The notes under the pieces were generated by a model. That model was not told the DNA's origin and made no database searches. It worked only from the letters and a program-made list of their open reading frames with translations. From the NCBI GenBank assembly GCA_029262455.1, contig JAJCZJ010000088.1, forward strand, positions 559,649 to 623,648: a stretch of 64,000 nucleotides of DNA. The letters run 5' to 3'. Shown here in pieces: positions 1 to 10,976 of the stretch. The translations under genes and the position numbers were made by a program. How positions within the stretch are numbered: the first letter of the stretch is position 1; each line of letters starts with the position of its first letter. The DNA is from Deltaproteobacteria bacterium. Lineage in GTDB: Bacteria; Desulfobacterota; Binatia; HRBIN30; CADEER01.

Positions 1-916
1 CGACGAAGGTGTAGTACGACCAGTTGATCGAGACATGTGCCGCGATCGCGATTGTCAGGAAGCCGGCTGCTGCCGTCGTCGGCAAAAACAGCAGCACTAC
101 GAGTCCGGCCAAAATCATCCACGACGTTGCGAGAGCGGCGAACGCGGAGGCGCCATGATGATTGCGCTGCCCGGACCTCAGCTTTGCTGCCGATTTGATT
201 CCGCGTGCCCATACCTGCCTGGCGAGCCAGTACGATTTCTTCCAATCCTCGGACAGGAGCTGTGTCAGGGTGAGTTCTTTGAGATGCTCGATCGCGATGG
301 CGTGATCGAAGATGAGACGCTCTCCGGAGGCGGCCATGGTGATGGCGAGCTCGGTGTCTTCCCCAGCGGGCCACCGCGGATCGAATCCGCCGTAGGAGTT
401 GAGCACGTCTCGCTTGATCGCCGCCATACATGTGTTGAGGGTACTCACCCAGTCGGACAAATGCACCAGCATGTGTGCCGAATAAAGGTTTTTGTGCCGT
501 GCGAACCAGGTCACTGCCGGGCACTCGTCGGAGTATACGGCGGATATCACGGCCGGTGATTGTGGCTGTGCGAAGTGTTCCCGCAAGCGAGTAAACGTAT
601 CGGGCGGCACCAAGACATCGGCATCGACAAAGACGACGATCTCGCTGGTGGTCGCGGCAGAACCCGTGTTGCGAGCTGCACCGGCACCGCGATTGGTCGC
701 CTTGCGGATGACCTCGGCGCCGAGTTGCTCCGCGATCTCGGCAGTTGCATCGGTGGAAGCGTCATCGACGACGACGAGCTGGTCGGGTCTGCCGTGGCAA
801 GAACGCAAGCGTTCCACGCAGGCCCCGATTGTCGAAGCCGCGTTGTAGGCCGGGATTACCACCGAAAAGGTAGTTGTGGAGGCAGGGCCGGGCGAGCCGG
901 GTTGCGGGCTGGACAT
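1..916 (-). CDS. Glycosyltransferase family 2 protein, 3' part cut by window edge
   Basis: The reverse strand is open from an ATG at 916 to the window edge (about 305 codons, no stop seen). The N-terminal half is a GT-A fold of the GT2 type: [13 protein letters not shown] near residue 17, [11 protein letters not shown] at 48-58, and the metal-binding FVDADV at 96-101. A GEDTE motif about 100 residues later fits the acceptor-side acidic motif. The visible C-terminus turns hydrophobic, so the protein is probably membrane-attached. It should move a sugar from a nucleotide donor to a lipid or polysaccharide acceptor, but the substrate cannot be read. It is divergent from ilvD. Another ATG at 923 lies in a different frame and does not give this protein. 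Confidence 0.88.
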   Translation of the reverse strand, partial: MSSPQPGSPGPASTTTFSVVIPAYNAASTIGACVERLRSCHGRPDQLVVVDDASTDATAEIAEQLGAEVIRKATNRGAGAARNTGSAATTSEIVVFVDADVLVPPDTFTRLREHFAQPQSPAVISAVYSDECPAVTWFARHKNLYSAHMLVHLSDWVSTLNTCMAAIKRDVLNSYGGFDPRWPAGEDTELAITMAASGERLIFDHAIAIEHLKELTLTQLLSEDWKKSYWLARQVWARGIKSAAKLRSGQRNHHGASAFAALATSWMILAGLVVLLFLPTTAAAGFLTIAIAAHVSINWSYYTFV

Positions 917-1042
917 CGGACATTTACTCGTACCCGCTCCCGTTCCCAGCCGTCAAGCAGCCAATTGTTGCCGAGGGCCTTGACGATTCCACGTTCTGCG
1001 ATCCCCATTGCCATCCCGATGGTGCAGGTGCAGGATATGAGC

Positions 1043-2953
1043 ATGCCCAAATATCGATCCCACACGACTACACACGGCCGAAATATGGCCGGCGCCCGCG
1101 CCCTGTGGCGTGCCACGGGGATGACCGATGACGACTTTGACAAGCCGATCATCGCGGTCTCGAACTCATTCACTCAGTTCGTTCCTGGCCATGTTCACCT
1201 GAAGGACCTCGGCCAGCTGGTGGTCAAGGAGATCGAGGAGTCGGGCGGAGTCGCCAAGGAGTTCAACACGATCGCCGTCGACGACGGCATCGCCATGGGA
1301 CACGGCGGCATGCTTTATAGCCTACCGTCGCGCGAGCTGATCGCCGACTCCGTCGAGTATATGGTCAATGCCCACTGCGCCGACGCGCTGGTGTGCATCT
1401 CGAACTGCGACAAGATTACGCCCGGGATGTTGATGGCGGCAATGCGTCTGAACATTCCCGCGGTGTTCGTGTCCGGCGGGCCGATGGAGGCCGGTAAGGT
1501 TGTTTGGAAGGGTGAAGCGCGCAATGTCGACCTGATCGACGCGATGGTCGTCGCCGCCGATCCAAGTGTCAGTGACGAAGAGACGGCGGAGATGGAGCGC
1601 TCGGCCTGCCCGACTTGCGGGTCGTGCTCGGGGATGTTCACCGCCAACTCGATGAATTGTCTGACCGAGGCCCTCGGGCTGTCCTTACCCGGCAACGGTA
1701 GTTTACTGGCGACGCACGGCGATCGCCGTGCTCTGTTCTTGCGGGCGGCGCGGCTGATCGTCGACATCACGCGGCGTTACTATGAGCAAGACGATACTTC
1801 GGTGTTGCCGCGATCGGTTGCGAACTTTGACGCGTTCGAGAACGCAATGAGCTTGGACATCGCGATGGGCGGATCGACGAACACGGTTTTGCACCTGCTC
1901 GCCGCGGCTCAAGAGGGCGGCATCGACTTTACGATGGCCGATATCGACCGCTTGTCGCGATCGGTTCCGAACTTGAGCAAAGTTGCGCCGAGCACGCAGC
2001 TCTATCACATGGAGGATGTGCACCGCGCCGGCGGGGTCGTTGGGATCCTCGCCGAGCTCGACCGCGGCGGTCTGATTCATCGCGAGTCGCCGACGGTTCA
2101 CTCGCCGACGATGGGTACGGCGATCGAGCGTTGGGGCGTGTGCAATACCGACGACGAAGGCGTGAAAACCTTCTACCGCGCGGCGCCCGGTGGCGTGCGG
2201 ACGACAGTAGCGTTCTCGCAAGAGCGCCGTTACCCGGACCTCGACGTCGACAGGGCGGGAGGCTGCATCCGCGACATGGAGCACGCCTACTCGAAAGATG
2301 GTGGGTTGGCGGTTCTGTTCGGCAACCTGGCAGAGCAGGGATGTATTGTTAAGACGGCCGGTGTCGACGAAGAAAATCTCACGTTTTCAGGACCGGCACG
2401 CGTTTTCGAAAGCCAGGATGCAGCGGTGCAGGCGATTCTCCTCGACCAGATCAAGGCCGGTGACGTCGTCATCATCCGCTACGAAGGTCCGCGCGGAGGC
2501 CCCGGCATGCAGGAGATGCTCTATCCGACGAGCTACCTGAAATCGAAAGGGCTGGGAAAGGTCTGCGCGCTGATCACCGACGGCCGTTTTTCCGGCGGCA
2601 CGTCGGGCTTGTCGATTGGTCACGTTTCGCCCGAGGCGGCAGAAGGCGGAACTATCGGCCTAGTCGAAGAGGGCGATCCCATCCGCATCGACATTCCCAA
2701 CCGCGACATTAGACTCGAAGTGACCGAGGATGTGCTGGTGCAACGCCGCGCCACGATGGAAACCAAAGGCCGCCAAGCCTGGACGCCGGTTGGTCGTGAC
2801 CGGGTCGTATCGCAGGCGCTGCAAGCGTACGCCGCGTTGACCACCAGCGCCGCGCGCGGCGCCGTCCGCGACGTCACACAATTGGATAAGCGAGCCGACG
2901 ACCGCGCCGCGAAGACGCGGTCGACAAGCCCCGCGGCAAACCTGCGAAACTGA
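1043..2953 (+). CDS. ilvD: Dihydroxy-acid dehydratase
   Basis: This enzyme catalyses the penultimate step of valine and isoleucine synthesis, dehydrating 2,3-dihydroxy acids to 2-oxo acids with an Fe-S cluster in the cytoplasm. The protein (636 aa) closely follows the E. coli type from MPKYRS onward. It shows SNCDKITPG, the cluster motif [25 protein letters not shown] and [14 protein letters not shown]. The frame is open upstream to 560, but homology begins at the ATG at 1043; an ATG two codons earlier (1037) is the only close alternative. The last ~20 residues are an extra polar tail rich in Arg, Ala and Ser. It converges on the aminotransferase gene with only 7 bp between stops. Confidence 0.97.
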   Translation: MPKYRSHTTTHGRNMAGARALWRATGMTDDDFDKPIIAVSNSFTQFVPGHVHLKDLGQLVVKEIEESGGVAKEFNTIAVDDGIAMGHGGMLYSLPSRELIADSVEYMVNAHCADALVCISNCDKITPGMLMAAMRLNIPAVFVSGGPMEAGKVVWKGEARNVDLIDAMVVAADPSVSDEETAEMERSACPTCGSCSGMFTANSMNCLTEALGLSLPGNGSLLATHGDRRALFLRAARLIVDITRRYYEQDDTSVLPRSVANFDAFENAMSLDIAMGGSTNTVLHLLAAAQEGGIDFTMADIDRLSRSVPNLSKVAPSTQLYHMEDVHRAGGVVGILAELDRGGLIHRESPTVHSPTMGTAIERWGVCNTDDEGVKTFYRAAPGGVRTTVAFSQERRYPDLDVDRAGGCIRDMEHAYSKDGGLAVLFGNLAEQGCIVKTAGVDEENLTFSGPARVFESQDAAVQAILLDQIKAGDVVIIRYEGPRGGPGMQEMLYPTSYLKSKGLGKVCALITDGRFSGGTSGLSIGHVSPEAAEGGTIGLVEEGDPIRIDIPNRDIRLEVTEDVLVQRRATMETKGRQAWTPVGRDRVVSQALQAYAALTTSAARGAVRDVTQLDKRADDRAAKTRSTSPAANLRN

Positions 2954-2960
2954 TCGCCCC

Positions 2961-4298
<1,338 letters not shown>

Positions 4299-4308
4299 GC
4301 GTCCCCGA

Positions 4309-4785
4309 TCACTTCTTCTTCAGAGCGACGTCCATCGCAGCGAGAAGCTCACCCGGGGCCTGCGGGTTCAAGAAGTACAAATACTTCTCGCGCGGCGCAT
4401 GGATCGACTCTTGGAACTCACCCTTCGAGGAAAGGAACAGCGTGCGCGGAATGTACTGACCGTCGGGCCCATACTTGCCGCTGAGTTCCTTGTTTTGGTC
4501 CTTGTCGAGCCGAATCATTACGAAGTCCTTCGACTTGGCGATCACCTCTTCCTTGTGAAAGACGCCACTGTACTTCGTGCAGTGCGGACACCATTCCGTA
4601 TAGAAGATTAAGCAAACCGGTTTGCCCGATTTCTTTGCTTCGGCGAGGCCGTCTTCGTAACTCTTCCAAGCAATACCGGAATCATTCCAGTCGCCGCCGG
4701 CGAATGCAGCTGGGCCGCTGAATACAAGTGCCATCACGACCAACAGTGCCGGAAGAATGCTTCGATGTGATTTCGTTTTTCGCAT
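4309..4785 (-). CDS. Secreted thioredoxin-fold protein, ERp18/AGR2 (Thioredoxin_7)-like
   Basis: The predicted protein is 158 aa with an N-terminal signal peptide (basic MRKTKSHR, hydrophobic ILPALLVVMALVF, cleavage near AFAG). The redox motif is WCPHC (cysteines 66 and 69). The order SYEDGLAEAKKSGKPVCLIF, then WCPHC, then GPDGQYIPRTLFL resembles the ERp18/TXNDC12-AGR2 group and bacterial Thioredoxin_7 proteins. It probably works in the periplasm as a disulfide reductase or isomerase. The start at 4785 is preferred because an AGGAGG ribosome site sits 10 bases upstream (4796-4801); the frame itself is open further, to 4842. Confidence 0.88.
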   Translation of the reverse strand: MRKTKSHRSILPALLVVMALVFSGPAAFAGGDWNDSGIAWKSYEDGLAEAKKSGKPVCLIFYTEWCPHCTKYSGVFHKEEVIAKSKDFVMIRLDKDQNKELSGKYGPDGQYIPRTLFLSSKGEFQESIHAPREKYLYFLNPQAPGELLAAMDVALKKK

Positions 4786-5352
4786 TTGGGATGTGCCTCC
4801 TAGGATCTTTCCAGGCGTACCGACCGCGGCGTGCAGACGCAAGCTCGACGTTATTCTATCCGCAGATGACGCCGATGGAAGCGATGGCCGGAACCAAACC
4901 GCTGATGAACGCTGAGGCCAAACACCATCCGACCAACCGCCTCACCAATGACGAATCACCAAGTCCACGAATGAACACGGATCTTTGTTGCTTTGAAACT
5001 CTTCGCGCGCCGCGCAGAAACGAGAGGTTTGATAACGGATCCGAAAAAATTGGGGGGCGAGGCTCCGTCAGAGCCGCGTAGCAGATCTGGTTTTCTCGGA
5101 TCATTTCTGCACTGTTTTGGGATTGCTCCCGTACGCACTATGCGATCCGCGCGCTAGCGGACAAGGATGGTGCCCGCCACTTCTATCGATCCCTGGAGGT
5201 GTTGGGTGTAGCGGCGTCTGCACACGCACCGGTGACATAAGCATCTGGCGCAGATTGGGAAAAGGCGCGGGCCGTCATGGGCCATCCGCGCGCTAGCGGT
5301 CCGGGCAAACTCGGCCAAGTGCCCTGGGCTCCGGTCGAGAGAGGCGCCTTGG
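4786..5352. other. Gene-free interval with degenerate dispersed repeat
   Basis: I see no convincing gene here; frames are short and lack codon bias or a ribosome site. The stretch carries vestiges of repeat units also seen elsewhere: CCGCAGATGACGC at 4859-4871, ATGAACACGGATC at 4971-4983, and a block at 5034-5097 almost identical to one at 44555-44613. Confidence 0.6.
5034..5097. repeat. Dispersed palindromic repeat, copy 1 (GGCTC-n5-GAGCC type)
   Basis: The block reads GCGAGGCTC, CGTCA, GAGCCGCGTAGC, then AGATCTGGTTTTCTC. The arms GGCTC/GAGCC form a hairpin with a 5-nt loop. The same string with a few changes recurs at 44555-44613, and a weaker version at 56809-56839. It behaves like a REP-type intergenic repeat, not a gene-specific terminator. 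Confidence 0.7.
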
Positions 5353-7002
5353 CTATCGGGACTTCTCTGTCGGAAGCGAAACGGTGAAGATTGCGCCGCC
5401 GTGCGGGGCGTTCTCTACTCCGATGTGTCCGCCGTGCAATTCTACGAGAGACCGCGCGATGAACAGGCCAAGCCCGGTTCCTGCAACTTCCTGTTCGGAG
5501 CCGGTTTGCCCGTACCGCTGAAAGATTTTCTCGACGTCCTTTGCCGCTACACCCGGGCCCGAGTCGGTGATCGATGTCTGTATCGCGTCGATCTCGGCGC
5601 GTGCGCGCATCGTGATCGAACCTCCATCCGGCGTGAACTTGAGTGCGTTGCGAATCAGATTCGTAAAGATGCGTTCGATCGCCACGAGGTCTGCGATCAA
5701 TTCGGGTAGATCGGGTGGAATCTCCGCGACGAGCTGAATGCAGCGCTGCGAAGCGGCGGCCTCGAACTGAGAATGAATTGTCCCGAGAATCCGGCCGAGA
5801 CATGTTGGGCCCACGTTCAGGGTCAGCATTCCGGCTTCGATTTTTGTTGAATCCAGGTAACTGGTCACGAGGGATTCCAGGGCGGTAACGTTTCTGGCTG
5901 CTCCTTGGAGGAAGTCTCGCGCCGATTCTGAGAGGTCTTCGTCTTCCAGCGCGAGGTCGACGTACCCGGCGATCGCCATCGTAGGGTTGCGAATGTCGTG
6001 AGCCAGCATCGCGACGAACTCCTGGCGCTGCCGGTCCAAGTGCTTGCGTTCGCCGATGTCTCGCAAGATCCCTTCGATCGCCACCGGCCGATCCTCCGAA
6101 TCCGGTACCACTTGCGTCGTAAGAGACATCTGGGCTGGCGTGCCGTCCTTGTGACGTACGCTTATTTCGAAATCGTTCAACGATCCTTGTTGACGCAATT
6201 CCGATAGGATGCGGTCTCCTTCGGCGCGATCGCAAAGCGCGGAGGCAGCGCTGCCGACGAGATCGTTCGCGGAGTACCCGTACCGCGCAACGCTCGGGCT
6301 GACGAGATCGATCGTTCCGTCCAGATCGGCCCGGTAGGCGATGTCCTGCATCTGATCGAATAGACGTTTGAACTTCTCCTCGCTCGCTTGCGACGCGACT
6401 TGGAGTTCAACGTTCTCGCGCAGTGTCGCCTGCAGCTCGATCTGTAGGGCGACCTGACGACTGAGGGTTTTCAGTGCTCGCAGCTGCGCCGGATCGAGCC
6501 GGCGTGGCTGGTAGTCAATTACGCAGAGAGTCCCGAGTCGGAATCCGTCCCGCGTGACCAGGGGCGCCCCGGCATAGAAGCGGAAGAACGGTTCACCGGT
6601 GACCAATGGATTGGTTGCGAATCGACGATCGAGCCGCGCATCGGGAATGACGCACGTCTGATCGTCGAGGATTGCGTATGCGCAGAAGGCGACGTCGCGC
6701 GAGGTCTCGTCGACTTCCAGGCCCACCTTGGACTTGAACCACTGGCGATTCCGATCGACCAAACTGATCAGGGCGACCGGCGTCTGACAGATGTGCCCGG
6801 CAAGGGCGGCAACCTCATCATACGAATCTTCGGAGGCCGTATCGAGCACATCGCACCTTAGCAGCGCCGCGAGGCGAGAATTTTCATCGAGCGGAAGCGG
6901 TGCCGGAACGGCTCCCGCTGCTGACAACGGAGTCGTTGCCGAAGTGCTTTGCGCTGGCAGAATCTCGTCGTTCGCCGTGGGCATGACAAGTATTTGATGC
7001 AA
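5353..7002 (-). CDS. Sensor histidine kinase with GAF and PAS domains
   Basis: This is a 549-aa kinase with no clear transmembrane segment, so probably cytoplasmic. A GAF domain occupies about 45-190 (GHICQTPVALISLVDRNRQW, then GTLCVID near 157-163). A PAS domain follows at about 205-320, ending in RDIGERKHLDRQRQ. The HisKA H-box is FVAMLAHDIRNP with the phospho-accepting His at 335. The ATPase domain has NLIRNALKFT, DSGPGV and GTGLGLFIA, so all catalytic boxes are intact. No response regulator is adjacent, so the partner is unknown. The start may be at 7002 or at the second Met (6984); neither has a strong ribosome site. It is divergent from the PMT-like gene. Confidence 0.92.
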   Translation of the reverse strand: MHQILVMPTANDEILPAQSTSATTPLSAAGAVPAPLPLDENSRLAALLRCDVLDTASEDSYDEVAALAGHICQTPVALISLVDRNRQWFKSKVGLEVDETSRDVAFCAYAILDDQTCVIPDARLDRRFATNPLVTGEPFFRFYAGAPLVTRDGFRLGTLCVIDYQPRRLDPAQLRALKTLSRQVALQIELQATLRENVELQVASQASEEKFKRLFDQMQDIAYRADLDGTIDLVSPSVARYGYSANDLVGSAASALCDRAEGDRILSELRQQGSLNDFEISVRHKDGTPAQMSLTTQVVPDSEDRPVAIEGILRDIGERKHLDRQRQEFVAMLAHDIRNPTMAIAGYVDLALEDEDLSESARDFLQGAARNVTALESLVTSYLDSTKIEAGMLTLNVGPTCLGRILGTIHSQFEAAASQRCIQLVAEIPPDLPELIADLVAIERIFTNLIRNALKFTPDGGSITMRARAEIDAIQTSITDSGPGVAAKDVEKIFQRYGQTGSEQEVAGTGLGLFIARSLVELHGGHIGVENAPHGGAIFTVSLPTEKSR

Positions 7003-7064
7003 GTGTGGGTCCGTCGGATAATTGATTGAAAACGTAGCGTTTTCATGAGAGCAGGCTGTGCGAG

Positions 7065-8834
7065 ATGCGCAAAAAGTGGACGGTCGGTATGGGGAGGGTT
7101 CAGCACACCCGCTCGCTCCGTCCGTCTTGGTGGCGGTTGACCATCGCCGCCGCCGCGATCGCGGGATGGCTGCGCATTGTCCAGCTCGAGGTCACCGGCC
7201 AGCTGAAGCCGCACGACGGCTTTCTGTCCAGCGTCGGCCTGGTCCTTGTCTTTGCGTTGGCTTTTGCACAGTTGCCGAGGCGCTGGAGCCACCTCTCACG
7301 ACGGGCGCTTTACGCGGCTGCCCTCGTCCCGGTCCTCGCCGTCGGGGCTATCGCGCGTCTCGCCTACTTCACGACCTTTCCTCCACTCGACGGACAACTC
7401 TGGGAGGAGTGCCAGACCGGCACGATTGCCGAGGGGTCGATCCTCTCGGGCAGCTTGGACGCCTTCTTCCCCATCACCAACCTACTGGCCGAGGCCGGGT
7501 TGCGTTTCCACGGGCAGACCATGATCGGCCTGCGCCTTCCCTTTGTCCTGCTAGCAGTCGCTAGCATCCCGATTTTCTACGCCGCGGCGCGCGTCTTGCT
7601 GCGTACCTTTGCGGCCGCGGTTGCGGCGACGGCTCTCTTTGCGAGCAGTGCTTATCTCGGCGCAGCCGGTCGCGTCGCCCTCGAAAGCATGGCTCCAATT
7701 GCGACTCTGTGTCTCGCGCTGTTGGCGTCATTCCACGCTTGCCGCAGCCGGACCGTCACGGGTTTCGCACTGAGCGGCGCCACGGGCGGACTGCTCCTAC
7801 TCGAGTACACGAGCTACAAACTGTACGCGCCGTTGCTTTTCGCAATGGTGGTTCTCTGTACCGTCACCCGGCCCGACCAACCTGGCAGCCGGCAACGGCC
7901 GGCGCCAGGTAGCGCACTTTGGTCATGCCGCTGGCATTTGGCGGCGCTGACGTTCGCCTGCGTCGCGGTGATCATTCCGGTCTTCGCCTCGGCGCCACGC
8001 GAAACCATCGAAGTGCTCACCGAGGGCGTAACACGGAACCGCACTGCCATCGTCGAGGGCGGCCTCAATGTAAGCTGGAGTGTCTGGTGGTTCGAGGGAC
8101 TCGGACGCGTACACTCCGCGTTCCGAGAGATCTTTCTCGGTGCGGGATCTTCCGATCTATTGCCGCCAACTAGCGGTCTCGTCGATCCCGTCACCGGTGT
8201 GATCGGCCTCCTTGCACTTGCCTATTGCGCGGCGACTGGGCGCCGCGACACCCGGCGCTCGTTCCTGGCAGTGGCGGTGTTCCTCAGCGTGATTTTCGGA
8301 GGGCTTCTCGTCGACACCGTTCACCGCTACCGACTCACCCCAGTCCTGCCGATCTATTTCCTGGCCATCGCCGTGCCCCTCGACGACTTGTTGGACGCGC
8401 GGCGGCGCTCCCGCGCGTTGCATGCCTGTGCCGCGATCGCGATATCTCTTGTCGCAACCTACAATCTCTACTTTCTGTTCAACGTTGCCATGCACGACAC
8501 GCGGGTGCTGTCGGAGTTCGGCGATCAGAAACTGGCCTTGGCGCTCGCAGTTCATGCTGTCCAGAGGGAGGAGCCGGGCGAACCGGTCTACGTCGCCAAC
8601 GATGTCCTCGGGTACTCCGCCCGCAGCGACTATAGTTGGCTCTACGACCGCAGCGGCGTGCGCGACGTGTCGAACGTGGCAGATCTCGACTCGGCGACGG
8701 GCGTCGTCGTTGCCTCCGGTCCATACATCGAGGCGTTGCGTGACTTACCTCGAGCACGTGACTGCCGCGAATCCGAGCGCCAACTGGGCGATCGCCATCT
8801 CCGCTGGATCCGGTGCCGCCTCGCAGTCCGTTGA
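7065..8834 (+). CDS. PMT/ArnT-like multi-pass membrane glycosyltransferase
   Basis: The 589-aa protein has about ten or more hydrophobic segments and a large C-terminal part that is more polar. The first extracytoplasmic loop carries TFPPLDGQLWEE (D109, E114-E115), the place where the GT39/GT83 group has its acidic catalytic pair. It is followed by RLPFVLLAVASIPIFYAAAR, a segment typical of PMT_2 proteins. Enzymes of this group use polyprenyl-phosphate sugars as donors on the outer face of the inner membrane. Acceptor and sugar are not known. A start at 7089 (MGRVQHT) is possible. It stands alone between a kinase gene and a repeat-containing gap. Confidence 0.75.
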   Translation: MRKKWTVGMGRVQHTRSLRPSWWRLTIAAAAIAGWLRIVQLEVTGQLKPHDGFLSSVGLVLVFALAFAQLPRRWSHLSRRALYAAALVPVLAVGAIARLAYFTTFPPLDGQLWEECQTGTIAEGSILSGSLDAFFPITNLLAEAGLRFHGQTMIGLRLPFVLLAVASIPIFYAAARVLLRTFAAAVAATALFASSAYLGAAGRVALESMAPIATLCLALLASFHACRSRTVTGFALSGATGGLLLLEYTSYKLYAPLLFAMVVLCTVTRPDQPGSRQRPAPGSALWSCRWHLAALTFACVAVIIPVFASAPRETIEVLTEGVTRNRTAIVEGGLNVSWSVWWFEGLGRVHSAFREIFLGAGSSDLLPPTSGLVDPVTGVIGLLALAYCAATGRRDTRRSFLAVAVFLSVIFGGLLVDTVHRYRLTPVLPIYFLAIAVPLDDLLDARRRSRALHACAAIAISLVATYNLYFLFNVAMHDTRVLSEFGDQKLALALAVHAVQREEPGEPVYVANDVLGYSARSDYSWLYDRSGVRDVSNVADLDSATGVVVASGPYIEALRDLPRARDCRESERQLGDRHLRWIRCRLAVR

Positions 8835-8870
8835 GAACCTATCAAGGCTTTAGGGTCACCGGTTTTTTCT

Positions 8871-8988
8871 GCCCGCAGATGGACGCAGATAGGGTGGCTG
8901 GGTTCTTAGCAGGGGGGAATCGGTTGTTTCAAGAGCTTTTCGCGGTAGACCAAGGTCCTTCATCTGCATCTACCGTCATCTGCGGATA
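8871..8988. repeat. Inverted CCGCAGATG...CATCTGCGG repeat in intergenic gap
   Basis: The left half reads CCGCAGATGGACGCAGAT (from 8874) and the right half ATCTGCATCTACCGTCATCTGCGG (to about 8986), so the ends are near-reverse complements around a unique centre. Related CGCAGATGA units occur at 4859 and 44481. It is probably a dispersed intergenic repeat. Confidence 0.55.
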
Positions 8989-8997
8989 AGTTGATCC

Positions 8998-9597
8998 CTA
9001 AATGCCCGGAACGTGATCCAACCGCTCAGCGGACCACTCGTCTGTTTTCCGTGAGATGATGTGCATCGACCCCAAGGCGAGGTTTAGCTCCTTGCTCGTC
9101 GCTTCTCCGAGGGTGTGGTTTAGAATGGCGGCGATGACGCCTCGGTGGAGGACCATGAGCCAGTTCCCGGTCGGGTGGGCGGCGAGTACTTCTTGCAGGC
9201 TCGATACGACTCGCTGAGCGAATTGCGATCGGTCGTCTCCGCTTGGGTAGCGGAAGTTGTGTGGGTCCTGGCGCCAGACTTCGTAGAGCTCGGGATCTCG
9301 TGCGGCGATCTCTTCGCGTGTTAGGCCTTCCCAGTGGCCGAAGTTGACTTCGTTGAAGCCGGTCACGACTGTCGGCACAGGGCCGTTCGGAGCGATGATT
9401 TCTGCTCCGCGACGGCTGCGGATGAGTCGGCTGGTGAAGACCCGCGCGAAGCGGGTCCCGCGGAGATCGAGTTCGACGTTGCGCATTTGTTCTTCGCCGG
9501 CAGGGCTCAGCGGAACATCATTGATCCCGTGGTAACGGATGCTCGACTCGCCAGTGGTTTCGCCGTGACGGACGAGTGTGATGCGAAACTGGGTCAC
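8998..9597 (-). CDS. Histidine phosphatase family protein (phosphoglycerate mutase-like)
   Basis: The 199-aa protein starts ITLVRHGETTGE, the RHG motif whose His is phosphorylated during catalysis. The partner residues follow: arginine in SRLIRSRRGAEII, Glu in FNEVNFGHWEGLT, and the second His in VLHRGVIAAIL. This combination matches small phosphatases of branch 1 (alpha-ribazole phosphatase/GpmB-like). The substrate is not determinable, and no cobalamin genes lie nearby. It begins 10 bp after the MFS gene stop and is likely in the same transcript. Confidence 0.9.
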   Translation of the reverse strand: MTQFRITLVRHGETTGESSIRYHGINDVPLSPAGEEQMRNVELDLRGTRFARVFTSRLIRSRRGAEIIAPNGPVPTVVTGFNEVNFGHWEGLTREEIAARDPELYEVWRQDPHNFRYPSGDDRSQFAQRVVSSLQEVLAAHPTGNWLMVLHRGVIAAILNHTLGEATSKELNLALGSMHIISRKTDEWSAERLDHVPGI

Positions 9598-9607
9598 GGC
9601 AGCTCGC

Positions 9608-10813
9608 TCAGCTCGAGGATGGATCGGGGATCAGGTCTCGATTGTAAAAGGAACGGCCGGAACTCATCTTCAAGAATATAGCGATGACGCCGAGCAGGGC
9701 GAGAACCACACCGGCTAGACAAAGGATGGCGACGGTTAGGTCGTGTTCGCGTTGCGCCCACTCGACGAGGTACACCGCGAGGGATCCGACGCCGAACGTT
9801 AGTACGAACTTCGCCCCGTAAGCGGTCGAGCGCCATCGCTCCGGCGTGACATGAGCCAAGAGGCTGTTCTCGATTGGCTGCATGCCGAGCGAGAAGAAAA
9901 TGAAGATCGTCGCTGCACCGATCAGCGGGACACCGGTCAAAACGGCCATTGCAATCAGCGCCGGAAGAGAAATCGCGTGAAACCCAAAGTAGAGCCACCG
10001 CAAGTCGTAGCGGTCGGCGAGGTAGCCTCCCAGGTACTGTCCACCGATGCCGAACAGATAGACGAGTGAGGTTGTGACCCCGAAGCTGAGTTGCGAGACG
10101 TGTTGGTCGAAGTAGGCCGGTTGAACCACAATATTGCCCCGATACGAGATTCCGCCGAGCGCCGTAGCTGCGAGCAGTACAATGAAAAGGTTGCGTCCGA
10201 CTTGGTTCTTTGTGTCTTGGAGGACCGGTGCGGATTCGCGGCCTTTTGCGGGTTCGTGAATGCTCAAGAAACCGCAACCGACAGCGAGAGCGCAGGCGGC
10301 GTACCCTACGACGGTGTATGCACCACGCCAACCGACTTGCGCGGCTAGATATGCCGTGAGGAAAGGCGTCAGCGCGATCGCCAAGTTGCCGAAGATTCCG
10401 TTGATCGCCAGACCCTGGCCGCGCCGTGGTAGTGTGCGCGAAATCAGGCTCATCCCTACGGGATGGTAAATACTAGCGAAGAGTCCGATACCGGCCAGGC
10501 AAATGGTCAACGCGGAGCCGTTCGATGATTCGCCAGCGGCGATGGCAAACACCCCCATGCCAGCGATTCCGCCGATGATCAGAACACGGGCGTTGACGCG
10601 ATCACCGATAAAGCCAAACGGCAGAGCGCCGAGCCCAAACAGCAAGTAGCCGAGAAAGCTCCAGCTCAACACTTCGCCCAGTGGGATGTCCGTTTCTTGC
10701 GCCAGCCCAACGGCCAGTGTCGGAAACATCAACTCGAAGAAGTGAGTGCTGAAATGACCGGCCCCGGTCAAAAGGACGACGTTGCGCTGATTGTGCGCCG
10801 ATTCAACTGGCAT
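9608..10813 (-). CDS. MFS transporter (Fsr/fosmidomycin-resistance-like)
   Basis: About 401 aa with twelve predicted membrane spans. The first segment (VLLTGAGHFSTHFFELMFPTL) and the loop FGFIGDRVNAR between TM2 and TM3 match the major facilitator signature, and GYLADRYDLRW marks the equivalent loop of the second half. The general layout resembles Fsr-type drug efflux members, but the substrate cannot be assigned. The start is placed at 10813 (MPVESAHNQ); the frame runs upstream to 10891, where the added residues do not look like part of the fold. It heads a two-gene unit with the histidine phosphatase. Confidence 0.85.
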   Translation of the reverse strand: MPVESAHNQRNVVLLTGAGHFSTHFFELMFPTLAVGLAQETDIPLGEVLSWSFLGYLLFGLGALPFGFIGDRVNARVLIIGGIAGMGVFAIAAGESSNGSALTICLAGIGLFASIYHPVGMSLISRTLPRRGQGLAINGIFGNLAIALTPFLTAYLAAQVGWRGAYTVVGYAACALAVGCGFLSIHEPAKGRESAPVLQDTKNQVGRNLFIVLLAATALGGISYRGNIVVQPAYFDQHVSQLSFGVTTSLVYLFGIGGQYLGGYLADRYDLRWLYFGFHAISLPALIAMAVLTGVPLIGAATIFIFFSLGMQPIENSLLAHVTPERWRSTAYGAKFVLTFGVGSLAVYLVEWAQREHDLTVAILCLAGVVLALLGVIAIFLKMSSGRSFYNRDLIPDPSSS

Positions 10814-10880
10814 GGAACGCCGGAAGCTATAAGACCACCCGAACTCGAACAACCCAAAGCGGGCCTTTGCCCAGCCTAGG

Positions 10881-10976
10881 CCTGCGAGCAAAGCGAGCTA
10901 CTATCCGAGAGTCGCGACTGCGAAACCTCAGCCTGTGACTCTGCCAGAGCCTCAGCCTGCGAGCGAAGCGAGCTAC
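10881..10976. repeat. Two direct copies of a 21-bp unit
   Basis: The unit CCTGCGAGC[A/G]AAGCGAGCTAC occurs at 10881-10901 and again at 10956-10976, one base different, separated by 54 bp that contain a third partial CTCAGCCTG. It lies between the MFS gene and the HD-domain gene. Function unknown; possibly a remnant repeat. Confidence 0.6.

Noticed and set aside
560..1042. 160-codon upstream extension of the ilvD frame
   Set aside because: It is antisense to the GT2 gene and shows no resemblance to IlvD; the E. coli-type start MPKYRS is at 1043.
5183..6235. 350-aa open frame inside the histidine kinase region on the same strand
   Set aside because: Arg-rich shadow translation of the kinase in another frame; no domain seen.
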